NCBI GenBank assembly: GCA_002389265.1
Contig: DGOD01000354.1
Coordinates: forward strand, 1 to 6,134
Length of the DNA: 6,134 nt
Source: Gammaproteobacteria bacterium UBA4475
GTDB lineage: Bacteria; Pseudomonadota; Gammaproteobacteria; Pseudomonadales; Azotimanducaceae
Direction of reading: 5' to 3'
The position numbers were made by a program, and so were the translations under genes. The first letter of the stretch is position 1; each line of letters starts with the position of its first letter. Below the pieces are notes generated by a model. The model ran no database searches and had not been told where the DNA came from. It saw only the letters and a list, made by a program, of their open reading frames with translations. Positions 1-5,933 of the stretch are shown one piece after another.

Positions 1-5
1 TACCC

Positions 6-25
6 GAAGTGGACCGAGCCACTTC
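6..25. repeat. Perfect 7-bp inverted repeat (hairpin)
   Basis: GAAGTGG (6-12) and CCACTTC (19-25) are exact reverse complements around a 6-nt loop. The stem could form in RNA from either strand. No T-run follows on either side, so a rho-independent terminator is not supported. If the minus-strand open frame here is coding, the repeat lies inside it. Confidence 0.35.
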
Positions 26-375
26 TTGGCCATTCTGGTCGAGGATTGCTTTGCCATTCGCTGATACATGTAGCGCCAGTTCGTTGATCTTTGTTGAGTC
101 TTGCGGGGCAGTATTTGCGTTTTGTTCTGAGTGCGTCCTAGTGATGTTGCTTGTCGCTACGATTCGATGAGTCGGCCGGGGTAAAAAAGTGCAGGATGAA
201 TCATTTGATATCAAGCACTTAAAAATGCAATTTTGGGTAAATTGTAGGCTGGTATTAGCAGGCGAAAGATTGCGTGGGATCAAGAATTTTTGCGCTGAGG
301 TGATTTATTGAAGTTAAAGCGCGCGGCTTCGACTGTTACGGTTTATTGAGTTGTGTCATTTTTACGGTGCTCTGG

Positions 376-413
376 GACGGACATGATTAGAGGGTCCGTT
401 GCATTGTTTTTTG
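376..413 (+). terminator. Weak terminator-like hairpin followed by T-run
   Basis: ACGGAC (377-382) pairs perfectly with GTCCGT (394-399), and a G-T wobble (376/400) can extend the stem to 7 bp around an 11-nt loop. A run of six T (GTTTTTTG, 406-413) lies downstream but is separated from the stem by several bases, which weakens the call. No plus-strand gene is visible upstream for it to terminate, so it may instead be an operator or chance. Confidence 0.25.
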
Positions 414-454
414 TGTCGCGTAGGTGCGCAGTTTGAGCGAGCTGAGTGGTGAGG

Positions 455-485
455 TTGCCGCAGACAGGGGCGTCATTTGAATAAT
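455..485 (+). promoter_or_regulatory. Candidate promoter for the CBS gene
   Basis: TTGCCG (455-460) resembles a -35 box and AATAAT (480-485) matches the -10 consensus at five of six positions. The spacing is 19 bp, longer than the optimum of 17, so the call is tentative. The predicted RNA would start near 492, just before the ribosome binding site at 504-509. Confidence 0.3.
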
Positions 486-516
486 TAAGCTAACGATACA
501 TAAAAGGGGCGTGGTG

Positions 517-966
517 ATGAGTACCACCAGAGAAATGTTAGATGTTAAAGGCGATGAAGTTTGGTCCATTCGGGCATCCCAGTCAGTGTATGAAGCAGTG
601 GCTCTGATGGCCAGCAAGGAAGTCGGCGCTTTGATGGTGGTGAATGATCGGGCGCGTTTGGTGGGTATTATTTCCGAGCGAGATTATGCCCGCAAGGTGA
701 TTCTAAAGAACAAATCGTCAAGAGACACGTTGGTTGCTGACATCATGACTCGCAACGTGATTTATGTGGGCCCGAGCACCAACGCAGACACCTGCATGTC
801 ACTGATGAGTCAGAATAAGATCCGTCATCTGCCTGTGGTGGAGGACGGTATTCCCCTAGGCATGATTACCGTGGCTGACCTGTTGAAGTTTATTATTCAG
901 GATCAGGAGATGACCATCGAAGAGTTGCAAAGCTATATCCTGGGCGAGACCGGTGGAGAGGGCTAG
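517..966 (+). CDS. Stand-alone tandem CBS-domain protein
   Basis: This is a 149-residue cytoplasmic protein made almost entirely of two CBS motifs, which together form one Bateman module. The first motif spans about residues 15-62 and contains VGALMVV and LVGIISERDYARKVI. The second spans about 75-127 and contains IMTRNVIYV, RHLPVVEDG (103-111) and GMITVADLLKFII. A short acidic helix (EMTIEELQSYI) closes the chain. The SERDY.RK and RHLPV signatures are typical of the widespread proteobacterial small CBS proteins. CBS pairs generally bind adenine nucleotides or similar ligands, but the ligand and partner of this protein cannot be read from sequence. The start was set at ATG 517 because AAGGGG (504-509) sits 7 nt upstream; the earlier GTG codons at 511 and 514 are too close to it. 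The gene is monocistronic and convergent with the HAD gene. It has no effector domain, so it probably acts through a protein partner. Confidence 0.9.
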   Translation: MSTTREMLDVKGDEVWSIRASQSVYEAVALMASKEVGALMVVNDRARLVGIISERDYARKVILKNKSSRDTLVADIMTRNVIYVGPSTNADTCMSLMSQNKIRHLPVVEDGIPLGMITVADLLKFIIQDQEMTIEELQSYILGETGGEG

Positions 967-970
967 TCGT

Positions 971-1008
971 CCACTAATCAGTGGTTGGGTTGCCGCATAG
1001 TCGTCGGC
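971..1008. terminator. Hairpins in convergent gap, possible shared terminator
   Basis: The 60-bp gap between the CBS gene and the converging HAD gene contains CCACT-AATC-AGTGG (971-984), a perfect 5-bp stem with a 4-nt loop, and GCCG...CGGC (992-1008). The first stem begins only 4 bases after the CBS stop codon. There is no clear T-run on either strand, so termination here is inferred mainly from position. Confidence 0.35.
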
Positions 1009-1026
1009 GATTCAGCCCCTGAGTGG

Positions 1027-1659
1027 CTACGCCAGGATCTGCCTGATCCCGGCGTAGCAGCGATCGGTGCGTTTGAAGTGATATGTGCTGATACCGAGCT
1101 GCTGAGCTTGTAGAATATTGGGCAAGCTGTCGTCAACAAACAGGGTCTCTGTGGGCGACAAGTTAAAGCGTTGCAGCGCCAGTTGAAAAATGGCCTCGTC
1201 AGGTTTCATACAGCCCTCATGCCCTGAGATGATGATGCCCGCAAATAGTTTGAAAAAATCCAGGTGTTTGATATGCGCATAGGTTTCTCTGGACATATTC
1301 GACAGGCAAATTAATTCAAAACCGCGATCGTGGATTTCCCTCATGAGTTCGACACTAGCAGGAATGGGCAGCAAGGATTGTTTGGCAGCTTCTAACGCCG
1401 CCTCGATGACAGTTATAGCTAGGCCAGTTCGGGCACTGACCCCACTCACCACAGTTGTTTCTGCGGTGCTGCCGTGATCCATGTCGAGCCAGTCTTGATG
1501 CCCAAACAGTTCATCCCGTAACAACTTCAGATCCGAGTTCGGTAGTTTGAGTGCCGCCAGAACCTGCTCGGTGTTCCAATCAAGTAGGACATTGCCCAGA
1601 TCGAAAATCACAGTGGTGATCAAGTTGGTTGTCATTTCGGGGCTTGGCTGATCTGTCAT
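1027..1659 (-). CDS. HAD-superfamily phosphatase, YihX-like (subfamily IA)
   Basis: This is a 210-residue haloacid dehalogenase-type hydrolase. Motif I is VIFDLGNVLLDW with the predicted nucleophile Asp20. The usual second Asp is Gly22, as in E. coli YihX (FDLGNV). Motif II is ICLSN (Ser120), motif III is the Lys in CMKPDEAIF (Lys152), and motif IV is LFVDDS (Asp176, Asp177), followed by the NILQAQQLGI stretch typical of subfamily IA. A helical cap lies at about residues 28-100. The family dephosphorylates small phosphometabolites; YihX acts on glucose-1-phosphate, but the substrate here is unknown. It is cytoplasmic, with no signal peptide. The start is uncertain: neither ATG 1659 nor the second Met (ATG at 1635, residue 9) has a good ribosome binding site, and the shorter form still leaves 11 residues before Asp20. 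The gene is transcribed away from the MBL-cytochrome-FAD cluster. Confidence 0.88.
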   Translation of the reverse strand: MTDQPSPEMTTNLITTVIFDLGNVLLDWNTEQVLAALKLPNSDLKLLRDELFGHQDWLDMDHGSTAETTVVSGVSARTGLAITVIEAALEAAKQSLLPIPASVELMREIHDRGFELICLSNMSRETYAHIKHLDFFKLFAGIIISGHEGCMKPDEAIFQLALQRFNLSPTETLFVDDSLPNILQAQQLGISTYHFKRTDRCYAGIRQILA

Positions 1660-1751
1660 AAGGGGGCCCGTTTAGGTGCTGGAAAATGGGTTTAAATAGC
1701 TGCGGTTAGGGTTCGTTGGGAAGCTGTTCCTGCCGCGTTGAGTTCAGTACA

Positions 1752-1795
1752 CTGTCGCCATGGACGTTTGTTTGGCAGTGCGTTAGTAGCGACAG
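1752..1795. repeat. Inverted repeat CTGTCGC/GCGACAG in divergent intergenic region
   Basis: CTGTCGC (1752-1758) and GCGACAG (1789-1795) are perfect 7-bp reverse complements separated by 30 bp. Nested within and beside them are CACTG/CAGTG (1750-1754, 1776-1780) and TAGCGAC/GTTGCTA (1787-1793, 1806-1812), the latter with one wobble. They lie between the divergent HAD and MBL genes, just upstream of the candidate MBL promoter. That is a sensible place for regulator binding or an RNA fold, but no known regulator site was recognised. Confidence 0.35.
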
Positions 1796-1806
1796 CATAC
1801 CAGGCG

Positions 1807-1834
1807 TTGCTAAGTCAGGCATTAATGATATAAG
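1807..1834 (+). promoter_or_regulatory. Candidate extended -10 promoter for the MBL-cytochrome-FAD cluster
   Basis: TTGCTA (1807-1812) matches four of six bases of the -35 consensus. TATAAG (1829-1834) matches five of six of the -10 consensus at 16-bp spacing, and it is preceded by TGA (1826-1828), giving an extended -10 element. The predicted start, near 1841, leaves a very short leader that begins at the AGAGG ribosome binding site (1841-1845), 8 nt before ATG 1854. This is the best promoter candidate in the window. Confidence 0.5.
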
Positions 1835-1840
1835 CATTAA
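1819..1840. promoter_or_regulatory. Direct repeats GCATTAA flanking the -10 box, possible operator
   Basis: GCATTAA occurs at 1819-1825 and again at 1834-1840, a 15-bp period. One copy lies in the promoter spacer and the other directly follows the -10 box, so a protein bound to both would block RNA polymerase. The first copy also forms the palindrome CATTAATG (1820-1827). No regulator family is assigned. Confidence 0.35.
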
Positions 1841-1853
1841 AGAGGCAGGTGAT

Positions 1854-2714
1854 ATGGGTCGCGCAATCCGATTGATGATGGCTTTGATGATGGCTTTGAT
1901 GATGGCATCGATGATGAGCAGTGCCCTGGCTCAGTCCCGCCCACCTGCTGAGGGACTGCGTTTGACCGTGTTTGATTGTGGCAGTTTGCGGTTGGAGGAT
2001 GTGGCGAGTTTTGGGCTCACCAATGCTGATACCCCCGTGCGTGACTTGTTTGTGCCTTGCTATCTCATCGAGCACCCGCAGGGCAATATGATCTGGGATA
2101 CGGGCTTGCCCCTGACGTTTGCCGGTCAGGGTCGGGTGGATTTACAACCCGGTGCCACCGTGCGCTACGAGCAGTCATTGCTGGATCAATTAGCAGCCCT
2201 AGGTCTCGGGCCGGCAGATATCAACTACCTGGGTTTGTCCCATATGCATTTTGATCACGCTGGGGCCGCCAATGCCTTTGCCACATCCACGCTGTTAATC
2301 CAACGTACGGAATATGAGGCGGCTTTCGATCATGCCAGCGACTACCCCGTGTTTGATCCGCGCCTGTACGAGGGTCTCAGAGGTAGCGCGGCGACGAAGC
2401 TCGAGGGCGATTATGATGTATTTGGCGACGGTAGCGTCATGATCTTGTCGCTGCCTGGCCATACGCCAGGCCATCAGGCGCTGGCGTTGAAGCTCGCCGA
2501 CACCGGTCACCTAGTGCTGTCAGGCGACCAATATCATTTCCGTGCGAGCCGAACGCTGCACAGTGTGCCCGAATTCAACCACAATCGAGAGGCGACGCTT
2601 GCCTCCATGGCTAAGTTAGAGGCCTATTTGGTAGCTAATCAGGCGACCCTGTGGATTGAACATGATCAGGCGTTGGCAGTTTCGCTGCAGCTGGCACCCG
2701 CCTTTTATGAGTAG
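1854..2714 (+). CDS. Exported metallo-beta-lactamase-fold hydrolase, AHL-lactonase-like
   Basis: This is a 286-residue MBL-fold enzyme with an N-terminal Sec signal peptide. The n-region is MGRAIR, the h-region (residues 7-22) is made of LMMA repeats, and cleavage is likely after ALA (residue 26), so it should act in the periplasm. Metal-binding residues are visible: HMHFDH (His130, His132, Asp134, His135), LPGHTPGH (His203), LSGDQYHF (Asp225) and IEHD (His270). This ligand set fits a dinuclear zinc site. The opening VFDCGSL, the VPCYLIEHPQG stretch and IWDTGLP resemble proteins annotated as N-acyl homoserine lactonase family (AiiA/AttM-like). The substrate could be another lactone or ester; activity on AHLs is not established. 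The start is ATG 1854, supported by AGAGG (1841-1845) and the signal peptide; the frame extends upstream to a TTG at 1716, but that stretch has no protein character. It is first in a likely operon with the cytochrome and FAD genes. Confidence 0.88.
   Translation: MGRAIRLMMALMMALMMASMMSSALAQSRPPAEGLRLTVFDCGSLRLEDVASFGLTNADTPVRDLFVPCYLIEHPQGNMIWDTGLPLTFAGQGRVDLQPGATVRYEQSLLDQLAALGLGPADINYLGLSHMHFDHAGAANAFATSTLLIQRTEYEAAFDHASDYPVFDPRLYEGLRGSAATKLEGDYDVFGDGSVMILSLPGHTPGHQALALKLADTGHLVLSGDQYHFRASRTLHSVPEFNHNREATLASMAKLEAYLVANQATLWIEHDQALAVSLQLAPAFYE
1872..1919 (+). repeat. In-frame 12-bp tandem repeat, four units, in signal peptide
   Basis: The unit TTGATGATGGCT occurs exactly at 1872-1883 and 1884-1895, with one change at 1896-1907, and in a degenerate form at 1908-1919. 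Each unit encodes Leu-Met-Met-Ala (the last Ser-Met-Met-Ser). Together they form the hydrophobic core of the MBL protein's signal peptide. Because 12 is a multiple of three, copy-number change by slippage would alter signal length without a frameshift. Confidence 0.9.
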
Positions 2715-2790
2715 CGCGCGAGCTATGATGCCGCCTATAAGGGGGTCTATACCGGCTGCAGCCAATTGTACCGGCTTTCTGGGTGTTTGG

Positions 2791-3141
2791 ATGAAGACCT
2801 GCGGCTGGCTAGCCATCCTATTGAGCCTGTTGAGCGCTAACGCCAGTGCGGAACCCAATGCGCGTCAGCTACAACTACTGGCCAACAATTGTTTGCAGTG
2901 TCATTCGAATCCGGCTACAGGCTCACCGCAAATGGGTCGGTTTGAGGATTGGACGGCAGTGCGCTTGCAGGATCCGGCAGTGACGCTGAATCATGTGGTC
3001 CTGGGGATTCGTGGCATGCCGCCTCTGGGGTACTGCAGTGCCTGCAATGAGGAGGATCTAAGGGTCCTTGTGGGCCTCGTTGCAGGCTTGCCTAGCCATG
3101 TGTCGCGTGCAGATGACTCCAGCTCGGGGACGGCACCATGA
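2791..3141 (+). CDS. Small secreted c-type cytochrome, cytochrome c5-like
   Basis: This is a 116-residue precursor with a signal peptide (MKTCGW, then LAILLSLLSANASA, cleavage likely after Ala20) and one class I haem c domain. The haem attachment motif is CLQCH (Cys34, Cys37, His38 as proximal ligand). The likely distal ligand is Met76 in RGMPPLG. A second Cys pair, YCSAC (Cys82, Cys85), followed by NEEDLRVLVGLV matches the C-terminal pattern of cytochrome c5, where the two cysteines form a disulfide. Its role would be periplasmic one-electron transfer. The frame stays open upstream, with other Met codons at 2707 and 2725, the first overlapping the MBL stop. ATG 2791 was chosen because it gives a compact signal peptide, although its ribosome binding site (GGGTG) is weak. 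Its stop overlaps the start of the FAD enzyme (ATGA), which suggests translational coupling and makes this cytochrome the likely electron acceptor of that enzyme. Confidence 0.85.
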   Translation: MKTCGWLAILLSLLSANASAEPNARQLQLLANNCLQCHSNPATGSPQMGRFEDWTAVRLQDPAVTLNHVVLGIRGMPPLGYCSACNEEDLRVLVGLVAGLPSHVSRADDSSSGTAP

Positions 3142-4547
3142 AGCGTCGGCAATTTATCCAGAGTACTCTGGCCCTAGGTGCGACAGCGACCTTGGGTACC
3201 ATCGCCGGTTGTGGCGGCCGTGGATCGGAACCCCAGGCGCCGCTGCCCTTTAACCCCGGCCAACCTTTGCCCTGGACCAACTGGGCCGGTAACCAGGCTT
3301 GTGTACCCCAGTGGCGCTACGCGCCCGCGAACGAAGATGAACTGATCTCGGCGCTCAAGGTCGCTCAGGGGGTGATCCGGCCAGTGGGTGCCGGTCATTC
3401 CTTCAGTGCCGTGACCACCACCGATGACAGTATGATATCCACGGATCTACTCACCGGTCTGGTCAGTCATGATCCCGTTACGTTGCAGGCGACAGTGCGT
3501 GCCGGTACCCGTCTTAACGCCCTGGGGCCCTTGTTGGCGCCTGTTAATCAGGCCCTGCCGAATATGCCGGATATGGACTACCCGTCGTTAGGTGGGGCGT
3601 TGGCGAACGCTGTGCATGGTACGGGTGTGGATTTTCAGTCTATGAGTGCCTATGTCACTGGGCTTAAGCTAGCGACTGTCGGCGGTGATCTGGTGACCTG
3701 CAGTGCCGAGAAAAATCCGGATATCTTTCAAGCAGCGCTGACCCACGTGGGTGCGCTGGGCGTGGTCAGCGAATATACCTTGCAGAACCAAGCGCCGTTC
3801 GAGCTGACCGAGGTTAACGGGATCGCCAAGGTCGAGGACGTGTTCGACAACATGGAGCAGCTGTGCAGAGAGAATCGGCATTTTGAATGCTATCTGGTGC
3901 CTTACTCCACACTGTGCAGTACCGTTACCACCAATATTCGGCAACCCGGTGATGTGGCTGTGGGCGAAGACGATCCCGATGGCGCCAATACATTGCGTGG
4001 TGTGTTTGAAGCCACGACCTGGATTCCTGGCATCGGCAGCGATCTGTATGACTTCGTTCTTAGTCAAGCGTTTAGCGGTACAACAGATATGGTGCGAACC
4101 GGGCCCTCCCATGTTGTGTTTGGCCATCCACGATTGATGCGGTTTCGCGAAATGGAATATACGGTGCCCGCGGAATTGGGCGTCACTTGTGCGCGAGAAA
4201 TATTAGCGACCATTAAGTCCAAGGGGCTGGGTTTAAGTTTTCCTATCGAGTTCCGTTACGTGAAGGCGGACGATATCTGGCTGTCGATGTTTGAAGGTCA
4301 AGATGGTTGTACTATCTCGATTCATCAATACGGTGACCTGGACTATAAGGCGCCATTCGCGGAGATTGAGAAGATCTTCTGGAAATATGGCGGTCGGCCT
4401 CACTGGGGCAAGATCCACACCATGACGGCCGCGGCGTTAGCGCAGATCTACCCGCGTCATTGGCAGGACTTTCATGAAGTGCGGCGAGCCCTTGACCCCA
4501 CGGGCAAACTGATGAACTCCCATCTACGATCGATTTTTGAGGCTTAA
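3138..4547 (+). CDS. Tat-exported FAD-linked sugar-lactone oxidase/dehydrogenase (ALO/GLO family)
   Basis: This is a 469-residue flavoprotein. The N-terminus MKRRQFIQS has a twin-arginine motif, then a hydrophobic stretch ending in the lipobox-like IAGC (Cys25), so it is probably folded before export and may be lipid-anchored. An FAD-binding type 4 (VAO) domain covers about residues 55-218. RPVGAGHSFS places His87 where this family attaches FAD covalently. SLGGALANAVHGTG (150-163) and GALGVVSEYTL are further flavin-site motifs. The C-terminal D-arabinono-1,4-lactone oxidase domain includes FPIEFRYVKADD (368-379) and RPHWGKIH (420-427), whose Glu-Phe-Arg and His-Trp-Gly-Lys are family hallmarks. 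Relatives oxidise aldonolactones or polyols; the exact substrate is unknown. GGGGA (3126-3130) lies 7 nt before the start, which overlaps the cytochrome stop by 4 bp. That pairing suggests a dehydrogenase that passes electrons to the cytochrome rather than to oxygen. Confidence 0.9.
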   Translation: MKRRQFIQSTLALGATATLGTIAGCGGRGSEPQAPLPFNPGQPLPWTNWAGNQACVPQWRYAPANEDELISALKVAQGVIRPVGAGHSFSAVTTTDDSMISTDLLTGLVSHDPVTLQATVRAGTRLNALGPLLAPVNQALPNMPDMDYPSLGGALANAVHGTGVDFQSMSAYVTGLKLATVGGDLVTCSAEKNPDIFQAALTHVGALGVVSEYTLQNQAPFELTEVNGIAKVEDVFDNMEQLCRENRHFECYLVPYSTLCSTVTTNIRQPGDVAVGEDDPDGANTLRGVFEATTWIPGIGSDLYDFVLSQAFSGTTDMVRTGPSHVVFGHPRLMRFREMEYTVPAELGVTCAREILATIKSKGLGLSFPIEFRYVKADDIWLSMFEGQDGCTISIHQYGDLDYKAPFAEIEKIFWKYGGRPHWGKIHTMTAAALAQIYPRHWQDFHEVRRALDPTGKLMNSHLRSIFEA

Positions 4548-4564
4548 GCTGCCAGTACTTCGGT

Positions 4565-4579
4565 CAGTCTCGAGGACTG
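4565..4579. terminator. Short hairpin in convergent gap
   Basis: CAGTC-TCGAG-GACTG forms a perfect 5-bp stem within the 54-bp gap between the FAD gene and the converging serine hydrolase gene. A longer alternative pairs GTCAG (4564-4568) with CTGAC (4596-4600). There is no T-run on either strand, so a terminator role rests on position only. Confidence 0.25.
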
Positions 4580-4601
4580 GTTGGCCGGCGCTGGTCTGAC
4601 T

Positions 4602-5834
4602 TCAGCCCGCGATTGCTCGAATGGCCATGAGCTTCGAGCGGAACTCCACCGAGCCCACCTGAGAGGCTGATGGCTGGCTCGAGAACTGCGCGACGACGGT
4701 ATTCGTCGAGCCATTGATGTAAATAACCTGACCATGTATACCGACTGCCGCGTACTCCTGTTTTGCGGGATCGAGAATCCACCACATATTCTTGTAGTAC
4801 TGCCAGGGTTCGTTGCCATATAGGGTGTTTTTGGCATATCGCTGCTGATCATCTGCATTCAGATTGAGGGTTTCATCTATCCACTTTTCGGGTACCAGCT
4901 GTTCGCCATTGGCCTGGCCGCGATTGAGAATGAGCTGGCCGAATAAGGCGGCATCTCTCAGAGTGCTGGTCATGCCGCCGGTGGCGACCGGCATATAAGC
5001 CCGGTCGACGACGATGGCGGCATCATGATAAGTCCCTAAACGAGACCAGATATGTTTGCCAATAAACTCCTGCAACGGCATGCCTGACAGGCGCGCGATT
5101 AGCCAGCCAATGACATCAGCGTTAGCCGAGTTGTACTCAAACAGTTCGCCCGGTTGCTGCGCGCTGTCCACTTGAATGAATTTCTCGAGGAAGTCATAAA
5201 TGCCGTAAATATCAGCGGTTTCGGGCTGGGCGTCTTGAGCGCCGGGCACGAATGCTAAACCCAAAGCCGGCGCGTAGTAGCGCAGGAATTCTGAATCGGG
5301 ATCCACATAGTTTTCCTTGAAGGCAATGGCCGAGGCGTGGTTCAGCACGTCCTGAATACTGGCGCGATCGAAGCCTGAGCCTCTGAGTTCTTCAATATAC
5401 CGTCCGGGCGAAGCCTTCAGGTCAATGTCGAAGGACTCCATCAAGACTCCCAGAGCGACGCTGACCAAAGATTTAGTCATGGAAAACCAGATGTGGCGAC
5501 TGTGCTCTGAGAATCCGTTGAAGTAGTTTTCATACAGAATCTGATTGTCACGCAGTATCAGAAAACCGTCTGCATGGTGTTCTTCTAATAGACCGTCGAG
5601 GGTCAGTTCATGACCATTAGCATCTTTGATCTTGCGTTGGCCCAAATTGGCATCAATTGAACTCACCAGCTTTGGTAACTCACCACCCCGTGGCAACATC
5701 GCCGTATGGGCCACCGAGTCCATGTTCCAGAAGCTCCAGGTATTGAAGGGCGCGCGGGCATAGTTAGTAAACGTCACCTGGCTTTCCCGGGTGGCTGGGA
5801 ATGAACACATGACGTTAGGGTGTTGATGCTTCAT
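4602..5834 (-). CDS. Serine hydrolase, beta-lactamase/6-aminohexanoate-dimer hydrolase type
   Basis: With the start chosen here the protein has 410 residues and the penicillin-binding/class C beta-lactamase fold. The SxxK motif is FSMTK, with nucleophile Ser118 and base Lys121 in this numbering. The second motif is EYNSAN (Tyr234), where many relatives have YSS or YxN. The third motif region is GIHGQVIYING (His367, Gly368), replacing the KTG of beta-lactamases. NTWSFWNM and the PRGGELPKL stretch near the N-terminus, and PVATGGMTSTLRDAALFGQLIL, resemble 6-aminohexanoate-dimer hydrolases and EstB-like esterases. The substrate is unknown; amide or ester hydrolysis is expected. No signal peptide is seen, so it is probably cytoplasmic. 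The start is uncertain: the frame opens with a TTG at 5933 directly after TGAGGA, with ATGs at 5834 and 5810. The stretch before 5834 lacks family similarity, so 5834 was preferred, though no start has a well-spaced ribosome binding site. It converges on the FAD gene. Confidence 0.85.
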   Translation of the reverse strand: MKHQHPNVMCSFPATRESQVTFTNYARAPFNTWSFWNMDSVAHTAMLPRGGELPKLVSSIDANLGQRKIKDANGHELTLDGLLEEHHADGFLILRDNQILYENYFNGFSEHSRHIWFSMTKSLVSVALGVLMESFDIDLKASPGRYIEELRGSGFDRASIQDVLNHASAIAFKENYVDPDSEFLRYYAPALGLAFVPGAQDAQPETADIYGIYDFLEKFIQVDSAQQPGELFEYNSANADVIGWLIARLSGMPLQEFIGKHIWSRLGTYHDAAIVVDRAYMPVATGGMTSTLRDAALFGQLILNRGQANGEQLVPEKWIDETLNLNADDQQRYAKNTLYGNEPWQYYKNMWWILDPAKQEYAAVGIHGQVIYINGSTNTVVAQFSSQPSASQVGSVEFRSKLMAIRAIAG

Positions 5835-5933
5835 AGCGGGTTTACTGGCAGGAATGAGATTAGCACGATACCACAGCTTGAACTGATATTTGGGGATGAA
5901 ATGCGCGTAACCGCTTGGGGCGGGAGGCTGCAA

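Larger units (their letters stand above)
1..510. other. Gene-poor region; possible minus-strand fragment at left edge
   Basis: No convincing complete gene is seen here. On the minus strand one frame stays open from about position 302 to the left edge without a stop. Its last third (about 1-115) reads like protein, including the stretch NELALHVSANGKAILDQNG, but it has no ATG, only TTG codons without a ribosome binding site. In another minus frame, an ATG at 67-69 opens a short peptide (MYQRMAKQSS...) that also runs off the edge. Neither was recognised. Visible structures are a perfect 7-bp inverted repeat (GAAGTGG/CCACTTC, 6-25), a 6-bp inverted repeat (AAGTGC 187-192, GCACTT 215-220) whose loop ends in the palindrome TTGATATCAA (205-214), and a hairpin at 376-400. 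The region may hold the 3' part or start of a gene outside the window plus upstream control DNA for the CBS gene. Confidence 0.3.

Noticed and set aside
187..220. AAGTGC/GCACTT hairpin as a terminator
   Set aside because: The stem is only 6 bp with a 22-nt loop and is followed by A-rich rather than T-rich sequence on the plus strand.
387..617. Minus-strand open frame overlapping the CBS gene start
   Set aside because: It is antisense to the CBS coding region, has no recognisable motif, and spans the likely promoter and ribosome binding site.
1716..1853. Upstream extension of the MBL gene from a TTG codon
   Set aside because: The added 46 residues have no family similarity and would bury the signal peptide. 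ATG 1854 has a ribosome binding site and a clean signal peptide, and the stretch overlaps the promoter candidate.
2656..2790. Upstream extension of the cytochrome gene overlapping the MBL 3' end
   Set aside because: The extra 45 residues lie mostly inside the MBL coding sequence in another frame, or lack protein character, and precede a standard signal peptide starting at ATG 2791.
3669..4127. Minus-strand open frame of about 150 codons inside the FAD gene
   Set aside because: It is antisense to a well-supported flavoenzyme, has no recognisable domain, and follows from codon bias of the real gene.
4544..4858. Minus-strand frames overlapping the 3' part of the serine hydrolase
   Set aside because: They lie in other frames of the same strand and are rich in Arg and Ser, as expected from out-of-frame reading; no domain is visible.
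4602..5834. Antibiotic-resistance class C beta-lactamase
   Set aside because: The SxxK motif is present but the KTG motif is replaced by a His-Gly region, no signal peptide is seen, and the N-terminal motifs fit esterase or amide hydrolase relatives instead.
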